A DNA stretch of 64,000 nucleotides from CAIWHR01 sp963823215 (GCA_963823215.1 CAWGKT010000003.1:186001-250000); one strand, 5' to 3'; counted from the stretch's first letter, positions 45,788-54,769 are shown. The notes: generated by a model not told the origin, from the sequence alone. Program-made: numbers and translations.

Positions 45788-46750
45788 GTGACGCGCAAGC
45801 GGATCGCGCTCGGCGTGGCGCTGGCGCTGCTCGCACTGTTCCCCCTCGCGGGCGCGGGGTTCTACACGGAGCTAGTCACCAAGGTGATGATCCTCGCCAT
45901 CTTCGCGCTGTCGCTCGATCTGCTCGTCGGCTACACGGGGCTCGTCTCGTTCGGCCATGCGGCGTTTTACGGCGTGGGGGCCTACACGCTTGGTCTGATG
46001 GCGCCGAAATACGAAGCGGCCAGCCTGTGGCTGACGCTGCCGGCGGCAATGCTCGCGGCGGGACTGGCCGCGCTCGTCGTCGGCGTGTTCGTGGTGCGCG
46101 TGAAGGGCATTTACTTCATCATGGTGACGCTTGCGTTCGCGCAGATGTTCTATTTCGTGTTCCACGACACGAAATTCGGCCGCGGGTCGGACGGGATCAG
46201 CATGAACTTCAAGCCGGTCGCCGCGATCGGCGCCTTCACGCCGTTCGACCTCGGCAACACGACGCACGTCTATTACGCCGTGTTCGCGCTGCTCGTCGCC
46301 GTGTTCGTCTTCCTGCGCACGGTGCTGCGCTCGCCGTTCGGCCGCGCGCTGCAGGGAATCCGCAGCAACGAGCACCGGATGCGCTCGCTCGGGTTCCCCG
46401 TGTATTGGTACAAGCTCGCGAGCTTCACGCTGGCCGGCGCGCTCGCGGGACTCGCCGGCTACCTGTCGGCGTTGCAGTTCGGCTTCGTCAATCCGGAGCT
46501 CCTGTCCTGGCACCAGTCGGGCAACGTTCTGCTGATGCTGATCCTGGGCGGCGTCGGCAGCCTGTACGGGGCCGTCGTCGGCGCGTTCGCGTTCGTCGCG
46601 CTGTCCGAGATCTTCCAGTCGCTGACCCGCCACTGGCAGCTGCTGCTGGGCGGGGCGATCATCCTGCTCGTGATCTTCCTGCCGGGCGGCCTCACCAGCG
46701 TCGCGGCGCGGTTCCGGCGCATGCTGATCGGGGATGCGCGCGATGTCTGA
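45788..46750 (+). CDS. livM: ABC transporter permease, LivM type
   Basis: A 320-residue permease. LDLLVGYTGLVSFGHAAFYG, VRVKGIYFIMVTLAFAQMFYF and MLILGGVGSLYGAVVGAF are typical LivM blocks. The start is either GTG 45788 or TTG 45782; GTG is preferred. The stop overlaps the livG start by 8 bp. Confidence 0.92.
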   Translation: MTRKRIALGVALALLALFPLAGAGFYTELVTKVMILAIFALSLDLLVGYTGLVSFGHAAFYGVGAYTLGLMAPKYEAASLWLTLPAAMLAAGLAALVVGVFVVRVKGIYFIMVTLAFAQMFYFVFHDTKFGRGSDGISMNFKPVAAIGAFTPFDLGNTTHVYYAVFALLVAVFVFLRTVLRSPFGRALQGIRSNEHRMRSLGFPVYWYKLASFTLAGALAGLAGYLSALQFGFVNPELLSWHQSGNVLLMLILGGVGSLYGAVVGAFAFVALSEIFQSLTRHWQLLLGGAIILLVIFLPGGLTSVAARFRRMLIGDARDV

Positions 46751-47507
46751 GGTCCTGCTCACGACGCTGGGGTTGACTCGTCTTTTCGGCGGGCTGGCCG
46801 CCGTGAGCGGCGTGGCGCTCGCGCTCGAGCGCGGCAAGCTGCACGCCGTGCTCGGCCCGAACGGAGCAGGAAAGACGACGCTGCTCAACCTCCTGTCCGG
46901 GGATCTCGCGGCATCGAGCGGCAGCATCACCTACAAGGGCGAGGACATCACGCACCAGCCGGCGGATCGCCGGTCGCGGATCGGCATCGGCCGCAGCTAC
47001 CAGAAGACGAACATCTTTCTGGCCTTCACCGCTTTCGAGAACTGCCGGCTGGCCGCGCAGTCGCGCGCGCCGCGCGCGCTGCACCTCTTCGCCGATGCCG
47101 TGGCGCATCGCCCCGTGGCCGAGGCCGCGGAGCGCGCGCTCGACGCGGCGGGACTCGCCGGGCGCGGCGATCGCGTCGCCTCGACGCTGTCGCACGGCGA
47201 GCAGCGGCAGCTCGAGATCGCGATGGTCCTCGCCACGCAGCCCGACGTTTTGCTGCTCGACGAGCCGCTCGCGGGCATGGGCGCCGAGGAGGCCGCGCTG
47301 ATGGTGGAGCTGCTGCGCAAACTCGCGCCGCAGCACGCGATCCTGCTGGTCGAGCACGACATGGACGCGGTGTTCGCCGTCGCCGACGTGATCACCGTGA
47401 TGGTCAACGGGCAGGTGCTCGAAAGCGGCCCGCCGGCGCAGATCCGCGCGAGCGCCGCCGTGCGGGAGGCGTATCTCGGCACGGACCCGATTGGAGAAGC
47501 CGCGTGA
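46743..47507 (+). CDS. livG: ABC transporter ATPase, LivG type
   Basis: A 254-residue ATPase with Walker A GPNGAGKTTLLNLLSG, signature TLSHGEQRQLEIAMVLA, Walker B LLLDEPLAGMG and H-loop VEHDMDAVFAVAD. ATG 46743 (MSEVLLTTLGLTRLFGG) is preferred over 46734. Energises the livKHM system. Confidence 0.93.
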   Translation: MSEVLLTTLGLTRLFGGLAAVSGVALALERGKLHAVLGPNGAGKTTLLNLLSGDLAASSGSITYKGEDITHQPADRRSRIGIGRSYQKTNIFLAFTAFENCRLAAQSRAPRALHLFADAVAHRPVAEAAERALDAAGLAGRGDRVASTLSHGEQRQLEIAMVLATQPDVLLLDEPLAGMGAEEAALMVELLRKLAPQHAILLVEHDMDAVFAVADVITVMVNGQVLESGPPAQIRASAAVREAYLGTDPIGEAA

Positions 47508-47526
47508 ACCGGGGGAGCCTGCGGCG

Positions 47527-48241
47527 ATGAGCGAATGGCTGCTCGAGGCGCGCGAGCTGCACACCTACTACGGTGCCAGCCATATTCTGCACGGCATCGA
47601 TTTTCGCGATCGACCGCGGCGAGACGGTCGGGCTGATGGGCAGGAACGGCATGGGCAAGAGCACGTTGCTCCGCAGCATGCTCGGGCTCGTCCGGCCGCG
47701 CCACGGCGAAGTCCGCGTGCGCGGCAGCGCGATGACGGGGGCCGAGCCCTACCGCATCGCGCGGCAGGGGATCGCGTACGTGCCCGAGGGCCGCGGCATC
47801 TTTCCGAACCTCACCGTGCGCGAGAATCTCGTGATGGCCGCGCGCGCCGGCCCGGAGGGCCGCCGCGACTGGACCTACGACAGGGTGCTCGTTACGTTTC
47901 CGCGTCTCGCCGAGCGCCTTGCCCATGGCGGATGGCAGCTGTCCGGCGGCGAGCAGCAGATGCTCACGATCGGCCGCGCGCTGATGACGAATCCCGATCT
48001 GCTGATCCTCGACGAGGCGACCGAAGGGCTCGCGCCGCAGATCGCCCGGGAGATCTGGCGGATCATCGGCGAGATACGCACGCACGGCATTGCGACCGTC
48101 ATCGTCGACAAGAATTACCGGGCGGTCACAGCGATCACCGACCGCAACGTGATCCTGGTCAAAGGGCGTGTCGTGTTCGAGGGCGACAGCCGCGCGCTGC
48201 TCGCGCAGCCGGAAATCCTGCACAAGCATCTCGGCGTTTAG
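47527..48241 (+). CDS. livF: ABC transporter ATPase, LivF type, frameshifted as read
   Basis: ATG 47527 opens MSEWLLEARELHTYYGASHI and runs 26 codons to HGIDF. The frame then breaks at TTTT 47601-47604. One base on it continues AIDRGETVGLMGRNGMGKST (Walker A), QLSGGEQQMLTIGRAL (signature), LLILDEATEGLAP (Walker B), ending HKHLGV. Removing one T gives 237 residues, normal length. Length as read is 3x238+1. Confidence 0.88.
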
Positions 48242-48246
48242 CGCGA

Positions 48247-49012
48247 ATGCCGTTCGTCACGGTCGCGGCGCACCGCATCGAATACGAGCGCATCGTGGTC
48301 GCGCGCCCGCCGCGGCCGACGCTCGTCTTCCTGCACGAGGGGCTGGGCTCGGTCGCCATGTGGCGGGATTTCCCGGGCCGCGTGGCCCATGCCGCGAACT
48401 GCGAGGCCGTCGTCTATTCGCGATACGGCTACGGCCGGTCGGATCCGCTCGCGGAGGACCGGACGCCGCGCTACATGCACGACGAGGCGCTGGTCGCCCT
48501 GCCGCAGCTCCTCGACGCGCTCGCGCATCGACCGGCCGATCCTGGTCGGCCACAGCGACGGCGGCTCGATCGCGCTGATTCACGCCGGGGCCGGCGTGCG
48601 CCCTGTTGCCGCCGTCGTCACGCTGGCCGCGCACGTGCTGGTCGAGGACGTTTCCGTCGCGAGCATCGCAGTGGCGCGGACGGCGTATGCGACGACCGAT
48701 CTGCGCTCGCGGCTGGCGCGATATCACGCCGACGTCGATTCGGCGTTCCTGGGCTGGAACCGGATCTGGCTCGCGCCGGATTTCCGCGCCTGGAACATCG
48801 AGGAATATCTGCCCCGCATCGCGTGCCCGGTGCTGGCGCTCCAGGGAGCGGACGACGAGTACGGGACGATGGAGCAGATGCGGCGCATCGGCACGCAGGT
48901 GCGCGACGTCGAATTGCTGGAGCTGCAGGATTGCCGGCATTCGCCGCAGAGGGATCAGCCGGAGGCGGTGATCGAGGCGATCACGCGCTTCGTCGATCGC
49001 GTCGGCTCGTGA
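48247..49012 (+). CDS. Alpha/beta hydrolase of the box cluster, frameshifted as read
   Basis: The N-terminal frame MPFVTVAAHRIEYERIVVAR ... FLHEGLGSVAMWRDFP reads to about residue 92 (LLDALA). A +1 shift near 48524-48526 leads to IDRPILVGHSDGGSIALIHA with nucleophile Ser in GHSDGG, and the C-terminal LQDCRHSPQRDQP contains the catalytic His. Corrected length is about 254 residues. Similar hydrolases accompany box clusters and may hydrolyse an enol-lactone or thioester; exact role not shown. Follows livF by 5 bp, the last gene of this operon. Confidence 0.8.
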
Positions 49013-49078
49013 TAGCCTGAAGCAAAGGGTTCGGCGGAGTAAACACGGCAGCGTGAGGCCGCCAGACAGGAGCACGGG

Positions 49079-49840
49079 ATGAAGGACCACAGAATCGAGC
49101 GGCTCAGCGCCTGGTATCAGCCCATCGTCGATCTCAACACCGGCAAGGTGGCGGGATGCGAGGTCCTGAGCCGCATCGTCGCCGCGGACGGGTCGGCCGG
49201 ATCGGCGGCCGCTTTGATGGACGAACTTGAGCGGGAGCCCGAGGCGCAATATGCGCTGATCCGCAGGCTGCTCGACTCGATCCACCGCGACATCGTTCCC
49301 GTCTTTGCGCGGCACCCCGACTTCTACGTGAGCATCAACATTCCGCCTTCGGTGTTCGGCAGCGGCCGCATCGGGCCGATGCTGTCCGACCTCGATCTCG
49401 ACCCGTGGCGGACGCGGCTCGTGGTGGAATTGACGGAGCGGCAGGCGCTGACCGACCTCGGGCGGGCGGCCATCGGCACGGCGAGATCGCTGGGCATCGC
49501 AGTGGCGCTGGATGATTTCGGCACCGGCCACAGCGGGCTTTCGCAGTTCGTCGGTCTCGATCTCGACATCCTGAAGATCGATCGCAGCCTGCTCATGCCC
49601 ATTCTCGAGAACCGGACGGCGGCACGGATGCTCCGTGGCATCGTCGGCCTCGCGGCGGCATTGCGCCTGCGCACCGTCGCTGAGGGTGTCGAGACCTGGG
49701 AGCACGCCTTTTTTCTGCGTGCGGCCGGCGTCGATTACGGCCAGGGATATTTCTGGAGCAAGGCAGTTCCCGGTGCCGAGATCGAGGCGCTGCTGGAGCG
49801 CGGATTCGCGCACAGCCTGGAGCGGCCCCTGGCCCGGTAG
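49079..49840 (+). CDS. EAL-domain cyclic-di-GMP phosphodiesterase-like protein
   Basis: A 253-residue stand-alone EAL domain. The signature is CEVLSR in place of EALxR, keeping the metal-binding glutamate and arginine. NIPPSVF, ELTERQ, DDFGTGHSGL, LKIDRSL and AEGVE are present, and the C-terminus has YGQGYFWSKAVP. Key metal ligands and the catalytic lysine look preserved, so activity is plausible. No sensory domain or signal peptide is seen. Sits 66 bp after the box-cluster hydrolase. Confidence 0.88.
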   Translation: MKDHRIERLSAWYQPIVDLNTGKVAGCEVLSRIVAADGSAGSAAALMDELEREPEAQYALIRRLLDSIHRDIVPVFARHPDFYVSINIPPSVFGSGRIGPMLSDLDLDPWRTRLVVELTERQALTDLGRAAIGTARSLGIAVALDDFGTGHSGLSQFVGLDLDILKIDRSLLMPILENRTAARMLRGIVGLAAALRLRTVAEGVETWEHAFFLRAAGVDYGQGYFWSKAVPGAEIEALLERGFAHSLERPLAR

Positions 49841-49998
49841 GGCGCGCATCGCGCCGACCGCCGCAAAGCTCGGCAGCGGGCCCCGTATTGACGTGCGCGC
49901 AGGCCCCGTGCGCGTCGCTCCGCCCGGGTCGGCGCGAGGATAGGGACCGCAATATGCGCCCATGGCTCCGGGCCCCGGGGCAGCGAAACCGCGGCGCC

Positions 49999-50012
49999 TT
50001 GACGCCAGTCAA
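49999..50012 (+). promoter_or_regulatory. FNR/DNR-type box upstream of narK
   Basis: TTGACGCCAGTCAA is a perfect TTGAC-N4-GTCAA palindrome, a form accepted by FNR/DNR-family regulators. A TTGAAT hexamer at 50035-50040 fits a -10 for activation from a class II position. The remaining 246-bp EAL-narK spacer has no gene. Confidence 0.65.
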
Positions 50013-50086
50013 GGCGAATCTCCGTCCGCTGACATTGAATGGCGCGAACGCCGGTGCGCAACGCACCCGACCCAGGGAGGGGTGAC

Positions 50087-52804
50087 GTGACGACAATGAC
50101 TGCGAGCAAGCCGGGCCTCAGCCGCGAACAGATCTCCGCGCTGTCGATGAGCACGCTCGCCTTTGCGGTGAACTTCGCCGTCTGGGTGATGTTCTCCGTC
50201 ATCGGCATCAAGATCAAGACGGAGCTCAATCTCAACGAGACCGAGTTCGGCCTGCTGGTGGCCACTCCCATCCTCACCGGCTCGCTGATACGGCTGCCGC
50301 TGGGCATCCTGACCGACCGCTACGGCGGGCGGATCGTGTACTTCCTGCAGATGCTCGCGGTGGTGATCCCCACCTGGGTGCTGTCCTACGCGACCGAGTA
50401 CTGGCAGTACCTGGTGCTGGGCCTGTTCATCGGGGTCGCCGGCGGCTCGTTCGCGGTCGGCATCGCCTACACGTCGGCCTGGTTCAGCAAGGAGCGGCAG
50501 GGCACGGCGATGGGCATCTTCGGCGCCGGCAACGCGGGTTCCTCGCTCACCAAGTTCATCGCGCCGATGATCATCGCGGCATCGGCCACGGCGTCGTGGC
50601 GGATGGTGCCCAAGGTCTACGCCGTCGCCATGCTCGTGATGGCGATCCTGTTCTGGTTCATGACGTCCGAGGATCCGCTGCACCGCAAGGACGCGGCCGT
50701 AAGGCGGCGCGTCCCGCTGGGCGAGCAGCTGCTGCCGCTGCTCGACGTCAGGGTGTGGCGTTTCGGGCTCGCCTACTACTTCGTGTTCGGCGCGTTCGTG
50801 GCGCTGGCGCTGTGGCTGCCCAAGTACTACGTCGGCCAGTACGGGCTGACGCTGGCTGCTGCCGCGTTCCTGACCATCCTGTTCGACCTGCCTTCCGGGG
50901 CGATCCGCGCGCTGGGCGGATGGGCGTCGGACAAGTGGGGTGGGAACACCGTCACCTGGTGGGTGATGTGGGTCAGTCTCGCCTGCATGTTCCTCCTGAG
51001 CTATCCGCCCACGACCATGATCGTCCACGCGATCAAGGGCGACGTCGCGGTCGACATCGGGGTGGGGGTCACGCTGTTCACGGTGCTGATCTTCATCGTC
51101 GGCCTCGCGCAGGGCTTCGGCAAGGCCAGCGTCTATCGCAGCCTCGCCGACCACTATCCGACCCAGATGGGCGTGGTCGGCGGGATCGTCGGCGTCATCG
51201 GCGGCTTGGGCGGGTTCACGCTACCGATCATGTTCGGCATCGCCGCCGACGTGATCGGGGTGCGCAGCAGCTGCTTCATGCTGATGACCCTCGTGATCGT
51301 CGTCACCATGATCTGGACGTGGGTCGCGGAGCGCAACGAGCGCGAAGGGATCCTGGCGCAGCACACGGAGGCGCGCGCGGCGCTGGCCGGCGCCGATCTC
51401 ATCGAGCCACGTCGCCGGCGCCGCCACGTGCTGGTCGACTGGCGGCCGGACGACGAAGCCTTCTGGGCGGCCACCGGCCGGCGCATCGCCAACCGCAATC
51501 TCTGGCTGTCGATGCCCGCGCTGCTGCTGGCTTTCGCGGTCTGGGTGGTGTGGAGCGTGATCGTGGTCGAGCTGCCGCACATCGGGTTCAAGTTCAGCAC
51601 CAACCAGCTGTTCTGGCTGGCGGCGCTGCCGGGGCTCTCCGGCGCCGTGTTCCGCGCGCTGTATTCGTTCGTCGTGCCGATCTTCGGCGGGCGCAACTTC
51701 ACGGTGTGGAGCACGACGATGCTGCTGCTGCCCACGCTGTGGATCGGCTTCGCGGTGCAGGACCCGACGACCAACTACGCGGTGTTCGCGGCGATCGCGC
51801 TGCTGTGCGGGCTGGGCGCGGGCAACTTTTCCTCCAGCATGGCAAACATCAGCTTCTTCTATCCGAAGCGGTTGCAGGGAACGGCACTGGGTGCCAATGC
51901 CGGCGTAGGCAACCTGGGCGTCGGGCTGGCACAGCTCATCGCCCCCATCGCCATGTACGGCGGCGCGCTGCTGATCCTGGGCGGAGACGCGCAGACCCGG
52001 GTGGATCAGGGCGCGACGATGCAGATCTGGGTACAGAATGCCGGTTTCATCTGGGTGCCGCTGATCGTCATCTCCGTGGTCGCCGCCTGGTTCGGCATGG
52101 ACAACATCGCCACGGTGCGCGCCGGCTTCGCCGATCAGGTGGCGATCATCCGGCACAAGCAGCAGTGGCGCATGAGCTGGCTCTACACGGGCACCTTCGG
52201 CTCGTTCATCGGCCTGGCAGCCGGTTTCCCGATGCTGGTCAACACCGAGTTCCCGGCGGCGGACGCGTTCAAGTTCGCGTTCATCGGGCCGATCCTGGCG
52301 GCGCTGGTGCGTCCCGTCGGCGGCTGGCTCTCCGACCGCGTGGGCGGCGCGATGATCACGTTCTGGATCTTCGTGGTCATGGCGGTTGCGCCGCTGGCCG
52401 CGGCGTTCTTCCTGCCGACGGCAGGTAGCGGCGGCAGCCTGCTCGGCTTCGTGCTGGCGTTCATCGTCCTGTTCATCGCGGCCGGCGTCGGCAATGGCTC
52501 GACGTTCCGCATGATCCCGATCATCTTCCGCACGCTGCGCGAACGGGCGGTGCGCGACCATAGCGATCAGGCGGCGCTCGACGACGCCCGCCGCATCGGC
52601 AGCACCGAAGGCGCGGCGACGCTGGGCTTCAGCTCCGCGGTCGCGGCCTTCGGCGGCTTCTTCATCCCGATCGCCTATGGCACCTCGATCAATCTCACGG
52701 GCAGCCCGCAGGGAGCGCTGTTCTTCTTCAGCGCGTTCTACCTCTCCTGCGTGGTGGGGACCTGGCGCTGGTACGCGCGCCGGGGCGCCGAGGTGGCGTG
52801 CTGA
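50087..52804 (+). CDS. narK: Fused nitrate/nitrite transporter NarK (NarK1-NarK2 type)
   Basis: A 905-residue protein made of two major-facilitator domains. The first spans about 10-420 (VMFSVIGIKIKTELNL, IRLPLGILTDRYGGR) and the second about 470-900 (NQLFWLAALPGLSGAVFRALY, FPMLVNTEFPAADAF, VGGWLSDRVGG). They are joined by a charged linker (EPRRRRRHVLVDWRPDDEA). Fusions of this kind combine a nitrate/proton symporter with a nitrate/nitrite antiporter in denitrifiers. GTG 50087 is chosen because GGGAGGGG lies 6 bp upstream; ATG 50096 is possible. No nar genes are in view. Confidence 0.93.
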   Translation: MTTMTASKPGLSREQISALSMSTLAFAVNFAVWVMFSVIGIKIKTELNLNETEFGLLVATPILTGSLIRLPLGILTDRYGGRIVYFLQMLAVVIPTWVLSYATEYWQYLVLGLFIGVAGGSFAVGIAYTSAWFSKERQGTAMGIFGAGNAGSSLTKFIAPMIIAASATASWRMVPKVYAVAMLVMAILFWFMTSEDPLHRKDAAVRRRVPLGEQLLPLLDVRVWRFGLAYYFVFGAFVALALWLPKYYVGQYGLTLAAAAFLTILFDLPSGAIRALGGWASDKWGGNTVTWWVMWVSLACMFLLSYPPTTMIVHAIKGDVAVDIGVGVTLFTVLIFIVGLAQGFGKASVYRSLADHYPTQMGVVGGIVGVIGGLGGFTLPIMFGIAADVIGVRSSCFMLMTLVIVVTMIWTWVAERNEREGILAQHTEARAALAGADLIEPRRRRRHVLVDWRPDDEAFWAATGRRIANRNLWLSMPALLLAFAVWVVWSVIVVELPHIGFKFSTNQLFWLAALPGLSGAVFRALYSFVVPIFGGRNFTVWSTTMLLLPTLWIGFAVQDPTTNYAVFAAIALLCGLGAGNFSSSMANISFFYPKRLQGTALGANAGVGNLGVGLAQLIAPIAMYGGALLILGGDAQTRVDQGATMQIWVQNAGFIWVPLIVISVVAAWFGMDNIATVRAGFADQVAIIRHKQQWRMSWLYTGTFGSFIGLAAGFPMLVNTEFPAADAFKFAFIGPILAALVRPVGGWLSDRVGGAMITFWIFVVMAVAPLAAAFFLPTAGSGGSLLGFVLAFIVLFIAAGVGNGSTFRMIPIIFRTLRERAVRDHSDQAALDDARRIGSTEGAATLGFSSAVAAFGGFFIPIAYGTSINLTGSPQGALFFFSAFYLSCVVGTWRWYARRGAEVAC

Positions 52805-52850
52805 GCACATCGAACACGAGCGCCTTCACGTCGCGCAGGCTGACATTCAT
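52801..52850 (-). pseudogene. 5' fragment of a haloacid dehalogenase-like gene
   Basis: Minus strand from ATG 52850 reads MNVSLRDVKALVFDVLS, which matches the start and HAD motif I (VKALVFDVxGT) of type II 2-haloacid dehalogenases. The match ends abruptly where the narK 3' end begins. Its ATG overlaps the stop of the upstream hydrolase, as in a former operon. The rest of the gene is absent, marking a deletion or rearrangement junction. Confidence 0.6.
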
Positions 52851-53644
52851 GACCTGGCTCCGTCCGTCTCGGCGAGCCAGGCGAGCACCGCGTCATTGAA
52901 CTCCTGCGGCCGCTGCACCATCACCCAATGTCCGGTCGGCAGGCCGATCACCCGATTGCCGGGCCGTGCAGCGAGCTTCTCGCGCCAGGCTGTCGAATGG
53001 AACATGAACGGCTTGCGCTCGCCGTAGAAGAAGAGCATTGGCACCTGGGGATCGAAGTGGCGTAGCGCCCCGAAGCCGCCCCTGACGCCGAACCATCGCA
53101 CCGCATAGGGGTAGCCCATGGCCGCGCCGATGTCCTGCGGCGATGCCGGCGCCCGCGCCAGCCCCGCCATCCAGCGCGCCATGCGGTCGCCCAGGGACCC
53201 GCCGAGGCGCCACGCGAGCGCGAGCCACCACTGGTAGGTCACCACGATCAGCTTGGCCTTGATTGACAGCTCGGCCAGGTTGCGCCGCGAGCCGGCGTCG
53301 CCGATGTCCACGCCGATCACGCGCTTGACGAGTTGCGGGTGGCGGTGGGCCAACTGGTAGCCGAATACGCATCCCCAGTCGTGCAGGAGCAGCGTCACGC
53401 GCTCGCCAGGGCAGGTCTGCTCGACGATGCGGCGCAGCGTGTCCACGATCTCGTCGAGCGAATAGGCGCGCCCGGGCTTGGCCAAGTCGAAGCCCGGCAG
53501 CGTAAAGCGCACGCAGCGGCAGGTCGCCTTCAGCGCCTCCACCTGCGCGTGCCACAAGCGGTGCGTGTCGGGCCAGCCGTGGATCATGACCACGGACTCG
53601 GAACCACTGCCTTCGACGATGACTTCGGTGTCGTCAACCTGCAT
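52847..53644 (-). CDS. Alpha/beta hydrolase, epoxide-hydrolase/haloalkane-dehalogenase-like
   Basis: A 265-residue alpha/beta hydrolase. Oxyanion motif HGWPDT is near residue 22. The nucleophile elbow is LLHDWGCV, with Asp rather than Ser, as in epoxide hydrolases and haloalkane dehalogenases. The C-terminal His is in LPTGHWVMVQRP. Substrate unknown. It was probably cotranscribed with the now-truncated dehalogenase gene that overlaps its stop. Confidence 0.85.
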   Translation of the reverse strand: MQVDDTEVIVEGSGSESVVMIHGWPDTHRLWHAQVEALKATCRCVRFTLPGFDLAKPGRAYSLDEIVDTLRRIVEQTCPGERVTLLLHDWGCVFGYQLAHRHPQLVKRVIGVDIGDAGSRRNLAELSIKAKLIVVTYQWWLALAWRLGGSLGDRMARWMAGLARAPASPQDIGAAMGYPYAVRWFGVRGGFGALRHFDPQVPMLFFYGERKPFMFHSTAWREKLAARPGNRVIGLPTGHWVMVQRPQEFNDAVLAWLAETDGARS

Positions 53645-53717
53645 GGCGGCCGAGGTTGGCGCGAGCGACGCTTCGGCAGCAGGCAGGACGCCCCGCCGCC
53701 ACGGCCCGGATGCCGGG

Positions 53718-54149
53718 TCAGTGCCCGGCGAGATCGTTCCAGCGCGGCAGCAACACCATGCTGTTCGGGTTGTAGCCAGTGTTCTTCAGCGTGTCGACGC
53801 AGCCGATCACTTTTTCGCTCTTCATGTCGATGACGCGCAGTTCCTCCTTGCCAAGCGCCGTGACGCAGGCTTTGGACTGGTCGCGGTTGTAGAAGTTGTG
53901 GTGCGCGACGAGGTCGCCCGGCAGCGCGATGTCCTGCACGATCTTGCCGAAGTTCTTGGACGTCGGATCGACGTCGATGATCGCGATGCCCTCTTTGCGG
54001 GCAGTGGCCGCCACCGGGGACTTGAGCGCCTTCAGCGACTCCGGCGACTTGGTCTCGTAATTGACCATTGCGAGGATCTCGCCAAAGGCGACGGACGGCG
54101 TCAGCGCGAGCGATGCGGCGAAACAAAGCGAGGATGCAATCTTGAACAT
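53718..54149 (-). CDS. Secreted beta-propeller-like protein, apparently shortened
   Basis: A 143-residue protein with a signal peptide (cleavage near VAFG/EIL) and a GGAGATT ribosome-binding site. The N-terminal ~105 residues (GIAIIDVDPTSKNFGKIVQDI, HHNFYNRDQSKACVTALG, LRVIDMKS) look like the first blades of a periplasmic beta-propeller family whose members are several hundred residues long. The last ~35 residues (KVIGCVDTLKNTGYNPNSMVLLP) look like the C-terminal end of the same family. This suggests an internal deletion between similar blade sequences, from memory of the family and not checked by alignment. Confidence 0.6.
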   Translation of the reverse strand: MFKIASSLCFAASLALTPSVAFGEILAMVNYETKSPESLKALKSPVAATARKEGIAIIDVDPTSKNFGKIVQDIALPGDLVAHHNFYNRDQSKACVTALGKEELRVIDMKSEKVIGCVDTLKNTGYNPNSMVLLPRWNDLAGH

Positions 54150-54170
54150 GGCAATCTCCTCGTCAAATGA

Positions 54171-54199
54171 GATTGCGCGGCGACACGCCAGGCGCAATC
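54171..54199. promoter_or_regulatory. Inverted repeat in a divergent promoter region
   Basis: GATTGCGC and GCGCAATC are perfect 8-bp arms separated by 13 bp, with a nested GGC/GCC pair. They lie in the 155-bp spacer between the beta-propeller gene and the cupredoxin-like gene, 22 bp from the former's start. Could be an operator or a 5'-leader hairpin. Confidence 0.45.
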
Positions 54200-54304
54200 G
54201 TGAGACCGAAGCCGGACTCCGCAAACCTGCACGGAAGCGGAGATCCAAGCTTGCGAAGTGGTTGACTATCCGCTTCAATGCCAGGTCAGTAAAGGGTCCA
54301 ACGG

Positions 54305-54769
54305 ATGCCCAGGCCGACTTTCCCTCGGGACTTTTCCTGTGCGGCGCAACAATGGTTGCCGAACACGGCATCATCGATCGGACGGTGGGCGTCGAGCGCG
54401 TTCCGGGGACGTGCCGCGATCGTTCTCCTGGGTGTGGTCCTGATTTGTGGCGCGGCCGCCGCGCGCGAGTTCGAGATAAGCATCCGCGATCGTCGCATCG
54501 AAGGAAGCGCTTCGACACTCCGGGTCAAGCGCGGCGCGACCGTGGTATTGCGCTTTCGCACCGACGAGGCTGTGTCGCTGCATGTCCGTGGCTCCGACCT
54601 GCGTGCGAACCCGTCCGCGGCAACGCTCGATTCCATTCGTTTCGAAGCGAAAGTTGCGGGTCGCTTCCCGTTCACGGCACACGAATTCGGAGCCGTCGCC
54701 GACCCGAAAGCGCGGCCGAAAAGACACCGCAAGGTGACGCTGCTGTATTTTGAAGTGCTGCCCGAGTGA
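54305..54769 (+). CDS. Periplasmic cupredoxin-like protein
   Basis: A 154-residue protein. A membrane/signal segment lies near residues 35-53 (AAIVLLGVVLICGAAAAREF), followed by a ~100-residue beta-rich domain (FEISIRDRRIEG, LRVKRGATVVLRFRTDEAVSLHVRG, PFTAHEFG) that resembles cupredoxins. The canonical Cys copper ligand is missing, though His residues remain, so copper binding is doubtful. The stop overlaps the next start (GTGA). Such proteins often neighbour the membrane protein whose remnant follows. Confidence 0.7.
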   Translation: MPRPTFPRDFSCAAQQWLPNTASSIGRWASSAFRGRAAIVLLGVVLICGAAAAREFEISIRDRRIEGSASTLRVKRGATVVLRFRTDEAVSLHVRGSDLRANPSAATLDSIRFEAKVAGRFPFTAHEFGAVADPKARPKRHRKVTLLYFEVLPE

